From positions 80,725,954 through 80,789,953 of the forward strand of contig CM077665.1 in NCBI GenBank assembly GCA_039707655.1: DNA of 64,000 bases, written 5' to 3'. The notes under the pieces were generated by a model that saw nothing but the letters and a program-made list of their open reading frames with translations, made no database searches and had not been told where the DNA came from. Position 1 is the first letter of the stretch, and each line of letters begins with the position of its first letter. The position numbers and the translations under genes were made by a program. This document shows, piece by piece, positions 56,962 through 64,000 of this stretch. Source of the DNA: Elymus sibiricus. Its lineage: Eukaryota > Streptophyta > Magnoliopsida > Poales > Poaceae.

Positions 56962-58204
56962 CCGACTTCACTGTCATCACTTTCTTCTCTAGTGAGTTTC
57001 CGGACTAATATATCTGGAAAGTCCCACTTCGGACAAACCGGAGGGAATCTTTGTAATAGTTAATTAGGGTACTTATGTGTTTTGGCATTTGAAACGCGAA
57101 GAAATATTACGGCAAAAACTGGATGCACTTCGTGTACAAAATGGACAATCTCTTTCGAAGTATCAGGGTTTCGGACGAAAACTCGTCTGTTACAAAGGCA
57201 TTTCATTTTTTTAAACTTATTACAACTCCAGACTTTTTGTGCGTTCAGTATGCACCATTCAAAGCCACGTCATCAACTTTCAACCCTTTCTGACTTCATT
57301 TGCTATTTTTCATGCATTTACTGATTTTTTTTGAGCTAAATGACCCTGAAATTGAAAAGCACTACAAATGAACTCTGAAAAGGTTGAAAGTTGGCATGGT
57401 ATCATTATTTCACCCACATAGCATGTGCAAAAAAGTAGAAAGGGTTACGGCAAAAACTGGATGCACTTCGTGTACAAAATGGACAATCTCTTTCGAAGTA
57501 TCAGGGTTTCGGACGAAAACTCGTCTGTTACAAAGGCATTTCATTTTTTAAATAACCTAAGTATTACCAAATTGAATATAATGATAAAACACACTAATAT
57601 TAAACATAAGAAAAAAGAATCACTGAAAAATCTATTTTTAAAGTAAAGTTATTCACAAACTAGTGATTCACACAAATTTCAAATAATTCAAATTTAAACT
57701 ATTAAAATTTGAAAATTACTGGCACTAACAGAAAGTTTGTAATTTTTTGTACCTAAAGCAAAAAATATTCAGAAAGAAACTCTAAATACAGCAAAAAACA
57801 ACTCAGAAATAAATACAAGAAAATAAATAAAGCAGAAAAGAAAAAAGAGAAAAAATATAAATAAAAAAAAGCCCGCCTACTGGGCCACAGCGGCCTGCAT
57901 ACGACTAGACACCCAACTTGTAGTTGGGCCAGGATGCAAGCCCGCAGGCCCAGTAGGCCCAACAAGGCATAGCAGCAGAGGTAGGCACAGAAGGCCTGCA
58001 ATACAGAGGAGCTCGAGACAGCAGCCGCGGCGGGGCTTATAACCTGGTGCGGGCGCCCTTCGGCAAGCGAGGTGGGACTAAACTTGCCCGCACCGCACCT
58101 GCGGCAGCGCACCACCTTTAGTACCGGTTGGTAGATCCAACCGGTACCAAAGGGATGTCTTTAGTACCGGTTGGAGCCACGACCCGGTACTAAAGGGGGT
58201 CGCT
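56962..58204 (+). other. spacer between transposase and second gene group of the CACTA
   Basis: No gene. It holds a 106-bp direct repeat (57108-57213 and 57445-57550) and AT-rich sequence to 57860. The block at about 57880-58080 is GC-rich with repeated GGCCCAGTAGGCCC-like words. Pairs of TTTAGTACCGGTTGG motifs begin at about 58118. Confidence 0.7.
57108..57551. repeat. 106-bp direct duplication
   Basis: 57108-57213 and 57445-57550 are practically identical (TTACGGCAAAAACTGGATGC to CAAAGGCATTTCATTTTT), 337 bases apart. The start of each resembles the end of the transposase 3' region. Confidence 0.85.
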
Positions 58205-58290
58205 TCCCGCCGCTTGGCCTGGCCAAATTTGACCTTTAGTACCGGTTGGTGGCTCCAACCGGTACTAAAGGTCCATCCTATATAAACAAC
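58205..58290 (+). promoter_or_regulatory. second promoter cassette in the CACTA interior
   Basis: CCTTTAGTACCGGTTGG..CCAACCGGTACTAAAGG is a palindrome, followed by TCCATCCTATATAAAC with TATA at about 58279. It copies the arrangement at the element's left end and precedes the second protein gene by about 1.1 kb. Confidence 0.65.
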
Positions 58291-58329
58291 CCTTATGAAA
58301 ATATTCACTTCTTCTCTGTTCGCTCGTCT

Positions 58330-58960
58330 CCTCTGCTTCTTCGATCGACAGCGCCGCCGCCCCCCGTCGCCGCCCCCGTCGCGCGCCGTCCCCGTCGCCG
58401 CCCCCGTCGCGCGCCGTCGCCGTCGCCGTCGCCGTCCCTGTCGCCGTCGCCGTCCCCGTCCACGTCGCCGCCCCGGCCCGTCCCTGTCGCCGTCCCCGTC
58501 GCGCGTCGCCGTCTCGCCGCCGCCCCGTCGCCGCGCCCGTCGCCGCGCCCGTCGCCGCCCCCCGTCGCCGCCCCGGTCGCCCCGCTGTGAGCCCCCTGCG
58601 CCATGGCCGCGCCCTCGATCATCCGATCGAGCCCGCCCGCACACACACACACACACACAGAGTACACACACACACACGTACACACACACACACATTTTTC
58701 TTAATTATTTTCTGTTTTCTCTGTTTTGTAGTTATATAAATGTTAGATTAATGTTAAAGTTTTAGCTAGATGAATTAGATTAATGTCAATTTGTTAGATG
58801 ATCGAATTAGATATATTAATGTCAAATGTTAGATGAATTACATAGAAATGTTAGATTAATGTCAAATGTTAGATGAATTAGATATATTAATGTCAAATGT
58901 TAGATGAATTAGATATATTAATGTCAAATGTTAGATGAATTAGATTAATGTCCGTTATGT
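58330..58960. repeat. simple-sequence block: CCGTCGC run, AC microsatellite, 33-bp minisatellite
   Basis: 58335-58590 is CGTCGC/CCCGTCGCC low-complexity sequence. 58630-58694 is an interrupted (AC)n microsatellite. 58770-58960 has about five copies of GTCAAATGTTAGATGAATTAGATATATTAAT-like units (31-34 bp). Arginine- or proline-rich frames across it are not genes. It probably represents the leader and first intron of the downstream gene. Confidence 0.8.
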
Positions 58961-59430
58961 TAAATTTGCATATAGAATTTGCATATAGAATTTGTATATA
59001 AGAAAAAATGTTACATTTGCATATAGAATTTGTTATCGACGTCAACGATGCCCGGCCCGCATCCTCGCCGTCGACCCGTTCGCGACGACGTCCTGCTTCA
59101 GAGGAGCCATGTCCGGGACTGGGCTCCGCCGGGCTGGCACTGGGAGGTGCTACCTTCAGGGGGGCGCCGCTTGGTGAGGAACCCGGCCCCGGGTCCCGTC
59201 GACGACCCGGAGCTCCTTTGGTGGCTCCGGGCGCCACTTTCGATAATATTCGAGACGATGTATTCGAGATTATATTCGATGATGCATATTATCTACTATG
59301 ATTCAGTTTTATCTTTCGAGATGCATATATATTATCTACTATTATTCGAGATGCATATCAATTATCTACTATTATTTGAGATGCGTACTAAATTGTTTTA
59401 TATTTCTTCTGGATTAGTTAAATAAAAGCT

Positions 59431-60380
59431 ATGGCGGACAATACCGGCAGAGAAGGAGAAGAGGCCGTGTTCGAGATCATACGCTCCCCTCGCGGGCCAC
59501 ATGATCAGAATGAAGAAGATGACGGCTCCCAATATCTGAACAATACCGGGGAGGGTGATATGATATTCGATCAAGACGACCGAATTGATGAAGTCCAGAA
59601 CTATGATGATCTTGAAATAGCAAATACCGGCGAGGTACATTATAGAAGCAGGCATCTGGTGATCATCACGTGTTTTAAATGATTTTGTATATATATATAT
59701 ATATATTAACGAATCGATCTTTCTTCTTTCAGCCCTCCGGATCGAGTAAATCGTCTGCAGGCAGCAGAAAGCGAGGCCCGGCCAAAAAGTTGAAGGATGG
59801 CGTAAAGTACAACATCGATGCCATCAAACCTAATGGCGAACCAAGCGAGCCTAAGAAGAATGCGGACAAGTGGATTCGTCAGTGCGGAGTTCTTGTGAAG
59901 GACCAAATCCCGATCTCCATTCAAGAATGGAAAAAGCCAGCAACGGAACGTCCAGATCTTACTTATGTTGACCAAAGAGCAAAAGATCGGCTTTGGGAAT
60001 CTCTCATGTCACATTTCACCCTACCAGATCATTTCACACATGCAGATGTGCAGAAAGTCAAGGACGCTGCTCTTAGGAAGATGGCGCGTGCATTCAACAA
60101 CCACAAGAAAAATATATGGGCCAAGTACGGAGGAAAGAAGACTCCAGAATTCACGGGAACACTGGAGAAGCAAAGAGATCACTGGCCCGCTTTCGTGAAA
60201 TTCAAGGAATCGGAATTAGCTAAGGAACGGTCGAGAATAAACAAGCTCAATGCCGCGAAAAAGGAGCATTACCATAGGCTGGGGCCAGGTGGCTACGCGG
60301 TGGCCCGGCCTAAGTGGGATAAGGCTGAGCAAGAGATGATAGATGCAGAGGTCATTCCAGTTAGCTGTAGTGCTCGTTGA
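59431..60380 (+). CDS. second CACTA protein, En/Spm TnpA or transposase_24-like
   Basis: Two exons, 59431-59634 and 59733-60380, phase-0 intron with GT/AG; 283 residues starting MADNTGREGEEAVFE. The N-terminal 70 residues are acidic. Then a basic segment (SSAGSRKRGPAKKLKDG) could be a nuclear signal. The rest (LWESLMSHFTLPDHF, RKMARAFNNHKKNIWAKYG, FVKFKESELAKERSRIN, LGPGGYAVARPKW) follows the pattern of plant PTTA/En/Spm proteins. Related proteins usually extend further C-terminally; here a stop comes soon after EMIDAEV. It may bind the sub-terminal repeats. Confidence 0.7.
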
Positions 60381-60431
60381 TCATTACCTGTAATTATCCT
60401 CACTATATTCTTTTCTGTGGTATTATGCAGG

Positions 60432-61470
60432 ATGAAGATCTATGAAATGAATAAAAAGGGACGCTATGGCATTGGGTTCATTGACCCAAATACCATTAAT
60501 CAAGAGATATGGACGGATGAATGTTATCGAGAAGACACAGAGAAAAGCATGCTAGAGTTCTTCAAGCGCCTAAACACCAATCGAGATATACTACTTCCTT
60601 ACAACTTCAAGTGAGTCACACTGTCTTGTACTACAAATTCTGTTTTTGCTTACTAGCTAGATGTTAATAAGTGTATAGGGTTTAGGGTAGTTGATGAGTG
60701 TTATGCACATGCCCGCTTAATTTATACATGCAAACGTGTGCGCATGCAGATTCCACTGGATCTTGTTAGACATTCAAGTTGAAGAAGGAAAAGTTGAAGT
60801 ACTGGACTCACTAATTAAACCAGTTGAGGAGTACGAAACCGTCAAGGGGATAGTCAACAGGTAATTTCAATCATTATTGAACTATATGTCGGCCTATTTA
60901 GTTCGTCATTTCCTGATATCAACTAATTAATAACTCCTTTATTCATTTTCTTTGCCGGCGGGCAGGGCTTGGGCAAAGTTCATCAAAACGGTTCCAGGCC
61001 AATGGAAACAAAAGCTGTATTGGTATCGACCCAGGGTAATTAATTAATTAGTACTAGCTAGCTACCATCTCTTTAATTCTAGTTTCAATACCATTAATTA
61101 TCATGCTTGATTAATTATTATCTGATTGAATTCTATTCTCGTAAAGTGCATGAGGCAGAAGCCGGGGAATGATTTATGTGCATACTACGTTTGCGAGAAC
61201 ATTCGCATGATGACGATCGAAAGTAGCACATCTGCTAGACAGCAATGGGTACGTTTGCCAGAACACTATTCACAATTTTTACATCATTATCGATATCTAA
61301 TCACACAACTAATACATGCATATTGATCTCCTTCTTAAAAGTTCGATATGGTGCGGGATCAGCTCCTACCAACGGATCGCGTACGAGCAATTCAAGAGGA
61401 AATAGCGGGATTTTTGCTCGACCAGGTCATAGATCCCAAAGGAGTATACCATTACCCGCTACCGCAGTAA
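60432..61470 (+). CDS. Ulp1/C48-type cysteine protease-like protein of the CACTA
   Basis: Five exons, 60432-60610, 60750-60860, 60966-61035, 61147-61248 and 61342-61470, all with GT/AG introns, total 591 nt, one continuous frame of 196 residues to TAA. Motifs of the Ulp1 fold: the catalytic His in NFKFHWILLDIQ, the Asp in EVLDSL and the Cys in GNDLCAYYVCENI. The start (ATG 60432, 50 bases after the preceding stop) is a guess; the exons could also be spliced to the upstream gene, but I found no in-frame donor. Ulp1-like domains are known in plant CACTA and MULE elements. It would cleave SUMO or ubiquitin-like conjugates; substrate unknown. Confidence 0.75.
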
Positions 61471-61709
61471 TGCCTCCATGTAGGAGAAATTGTATATACC
61501 AAATTGTATATATACATGTGTATGTGTGAATGGTGGTGCGAGACATTCGATGATATATATATATATGATCGGTTCTACGAGAAATTCTATTTATATATAT
61601 GCATAACGTGTACAATATGTAGTATCGTAAAATACCAGCAAATGAAAAAGAATTAAATGGAAAACACAAAATTAAAGGAAAAAGAAATCATAAACCCAAA
61701 ACCCCCTAA

Positions 61710-61919
61710 ACCTTTTAGTACCGGTTGGTGTTACCAACCGGTACTAAAGGTCTTCCACCCCCCGGCGCTGGCTCGTGCCACGTGGTGGCCTTTAGTGGCG
61801 GTTCGTGTTGAACCGGTACTAAAGGGGGGGGACCTTTAGTCCCCACCCTTTAGTGCCGGTTACAGAACCGGCACTAAAGGGCCTTACGAACCGGTGCTAT
61901 AGCCCGAATCTGCACTAGT
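61710..61919. repeat. right sub-terminal repeats and terminus of the large CACTA
   Basis: Inverted motif pairs (CCTTTTAGTACCGGTTGGTG..ACCAACCGGTACTAAAGG; TTTAGTGCCGGTTACAGAACCGGCACTAAAGG) end with GCACTAGTG at 61919. From 61471 to 61710 there is only AT-rich sequence with a TATATA run at 61553-61567. Confidence 0.8.
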
Positions 61920-61922
61920 GTA

Positions 61923-64000
61923 CCTATGTATTTATTTTCATAATTCATTTAGAGTTTCACACTCTAGCCCATTTGCATAAGGTATCTTGCAAGAAGGTTG
62001 TTCATAAGAGAACTTTTGATGTTCAGTGTTATGAATAACATAAGGGTCATACTTTCATTATGAATGAGACGTGTGTTATGAATATTGATAATAATACATT
62101 ACCTCTGGGTTTACATTCATAATTCATTTTAGAGTTTCATACACTCTAGCCCATTGCACAATGTTTGTTGCAAAAGAGTTGTTCATAAAAACAACAATTG
62201 TTGTTCAGTATTATGAATAACATGAAGGGCCATGCTTCCATCCTAGATGGGATGTATGCTATGAATATTGATGGAAATATGATACATCTATAACACTGAC
62301 GCTAAATGTCGCAAGACTAAAAGAATACCACACAAGTGTGGCACTGCATTTGGTCACATTGGAGAAACCCGCATAGAAAATTCCATTATGATGGATTTTG
62401 AAGTCGTTTGATTTTGAATCATCTGACACTTGCAACTTTTCTCTGAAAAGTGAAGTGACTGAAATACCGTTCACAGGCCATAAGGAACGAGCAAAGAACA
62501 TATTGGTGATCATACATTATGATGTGTGTAGTCTAATAAATGTTGTTGCAAGTAGTGGATTTATCTATCTTCAGAAATGACTCAAGTAGATATATGGATA
62601 TTTACTTGTTGAGACGTAAGTCTGGATCTTTTGAATTCATTCATAAGGTTTTCAAAAATGAAGTAGAAGTTATTGTAACAAGAAAATTATGTTTCTGCAA
62701 ATTGATTGCGGAAAGGAATATTTGAGTTACAAGTTTAGCGAATGTCTGATGAGTTATGAAAGGGGTTTCATAACTTGCACCTCCAGGAACACCACTGCAA
62801 GTGAAAAGTCCGTGAAGATGTAATCGAACCATTTATGACATGGTAAGATCAAAGATGACATAAATAAATTTGCCATTATCCCTTTTAAAGTGATGCTTTA
62901 GAGACTGCGGCTTTTACACTGAAAAGAGCTCCATCGGGTCTGTTGAAATGACTTCGTGGTATGGTACGCCCAACCATGTTATATCTTTTCTTAACATTTG
63001 GAATATGGGGCTTGTGTAAAAGGTTACAAACCTATTCCAAATCAGACAAGTGCTGCTTTGTAGGTTATCCCAAGTCATTGGGTATTCCCCCACCACTATA
63101 CCGAGGCAAAGGATTTTGCCACAAAACGGTATGCTTTTAAAGAGAATAGTTCTTACAAAAGGTGAGTGGGAGGACAGTGCGACTCGACGAGATAACCAGT
63201 ATCTTTGTTATCAGGTCAAAGGAAAGGAACTTTGGAAGTGATTCCAGGGTTTCCTACTGCGACTGATACGGAAGCCTCTACATGAGATGTATGGACTTCG
63301 GTCGAACTTGCAGCTGAACCACGTAGGCAAGGCTCGTGCAAACCTCTCAGGTGCGCAAACGAGATATTGTTGTTGGACAACAGTATACCTACGATACACA
63401 AGGAAGCGGTGATGGGCCCTGACTCCGGAATTGGCTAAATGCCAATACAATCCGAGATAGTTTCCATATAAATGTTTCAAGATTAAAATCTTGATACACC
63501 TTTCGGAAGGCTTAGAGTCTAACGAATATTTATGGAACTAAAAACTGATACGGATAAAAATGTTTTATCCATAAAGCTCGACTTGTTGAAATAACAAGTT
63601 CAAGGAGTTGACTACGATGAGGTTGTTTCACCGTAGCGATGCTTAAAGTCGGTTCGGGTTGAACTAGCAATTAATACATATTTCAATCATGAGATATGAA
63701 ACATGGATGACGAAAGGATTTCCATCTGATGGAAATGTAACCAAAGACTTGCATGTGTTACAGTCCAAGGTATTTTGTCAGTCCAGAGGATGCTAGTAAG
63801 TATGCAAACTTCAGAGTTCCAGCAATGGACAGAAGAGAGCAAAATGGAGTTGGAATCTTCGTGTTTTGATGAAATGCTCGAAAAGGGTTTTTGACTTCAT
63901 CAATGGGTAACGAAGATGCTTGTGATTCAAGAAAATAAGTTGGAGCATAATAATATTTCTAAAAACCTTGTGTGCTTGACACATTGTTAATTGGAAATAA
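61923..64000 (+). other. eroded Copia pol, second part
   Basis: Plus-strand sequence with no long open frame, but with readable fragments of Angela-type pol. The part at about 63400-63660 (GGGCCCTGACTCCGG, AATCCGAGATAGTTTCC, CATAAAGCTCGACTTG, AAGTTCAAGGAGTTGACTA) follows the order of the Copia integrase-RT junction, with many short deletions. An imperfect duplication near 61930-62240 (TCATTTAGAGTTTCACACTCTAGCCCAT, GTTATGAATAACAT) repeats with a period of about 180 bases. Confidence 0.6.

Larger units (their letters stand above)
52320..61919 (+). mobile_element. Caspar-like CACTA transposon, 9.6 kb, apparently complete
   Basis: Ends CACTAGTAGAAAAAGGGCC and ..GCACTAGTG with TSD TAC. Sub-terminal zones (52350-52560 and 61715-61895) carry many copies of TTTAGTACCGGTT and ACCAACCGGTACTAAAGG in both orientations. 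It encodes a small coiled-coil/membrane protein (53077-53521), an intact transposase (53599-56961), a second En/Spm-type protein (59431-60380) and an Ulp1-like protease (60432-61470), all on the plus strand. It is inserted in the decayed Copia interior, so it is younger than that element. By gene content it could be autonomous. Confidence 0.9.
52317..61922. repeat. 3-bp TSD TAC of the large CACTA element
   Basis: TAC at 52317-52319 and 61920-61922, flanking CACTAGTAGAAAAAGGGCC and its counterpart ending in CACTAGTG. Confidence 0.85.
47928..64000 (+). mobile_element. decayed Angela-related Copia element (5' LTR and eroded interior)
   Basis: A 5' LTR (47928-50074), a PBS-like site and an interior that continues past the window end, interrupted by the CACTA at 52320-61919. 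The LTR start shares ATATGCCCTAGAGGCAATAATAAA-type sequence with BARE/Angela. The interior has no open frame but retains short pol-like stretches. It is inserted in the Tat pol gene. Confidence 0.75.

Noticed and set aside
58078..58765. Overlapping 130-200 residue arginine- or proline-rich frames
   Set aside because: Low-complexity CCGTCGC sequence and an AC microsatellite produce open frames on both strands; no conserved motif.
61553..61567. TATATA run as a promoter
   Set aside because: Simple AT repeat behind the last CACTA gene with no downstream coding region before the element end.

Overview
The window is nuclear DNA of a Triticeae grass (wheat, Aegilops, rye or barley type). This rests on the repeats: BARE/Angela-type Copia LTRs, Sabrina-like and related Athila-clade Gypsy LTRs, Caspar-like CACTA transposons and a Stowaway MITE, stacked inside one another. 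I assigned families by recognising their ends and proteins, without any database search, so family names are tentative while element boundaries are mostly fixed by target-site duplications (TSDs) seen directly.

Layout. 1-1143 is unassigned DNA with a degenerate 57-64 bp tandem repeat. 1159-5880 is a LINE-like retroposon with a 15-bp TSD, split by a 5'-truncated minus-strand Angela/BARE copy (2169-5116: one LTR plus the end of pol). 6414-33561 is a minus-strand Copia remnant (gag plus one LTR). A 3.5-kb solo LTR sits in that LTR (8008-33154, TSD CTCGG). The solo LTR was in turn hit by a Sabrina-like Athila element (8947-27116, TSD GTCCC) and by a 3.5-kb CACTA element (28490-31971, TSD TAA). 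The Sabrina-like element was then hit in its integrase gene by a gag-protease-only Athila relative in opposite orientation (14855-22767, TSD ATTTC). The CACTA carries a captured B3-like plant gene and a Stowaway MITE.

33562-38315 is the only low-copy-looking stretch. It holds the last seven exons (minus strand) of a thioredoxin-fold host gene with a CNHCPFV motif; splice phases are intact to the stop codon. Its upstream exons are not in the window, because a Tat-lineage Gypsy element (38316 onward) sits in the intron before them. That element has RT, a dual RNase H and integrase on the minus strand, and a multi-exon antisense accessory ORF on the plus strand. Its pol is interrupted at 47928 by the 5' LTR of a decayed Angela-related Copia element whose eroded interior fills 50075-64000. 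Inside that interior lies a 9.6-kb CACTA (52320-61919, TSD TAC).

The 9.6-kb CACTA is the most complete mobile element here. It has an uninterrupted 1120-aa transposase, a small coiled-coil/membrane protein gene upstream of it, a second En/Spm-type protein gene, and a five-exon Ulp1-type cysteine protease gene whose exons join in frame. Two promoter-like cassettes made of the same palindrome plus TATA motif precede its two transcription units. I found no bacterial-type system, CRISPR array, rRNA or tRNA gene.
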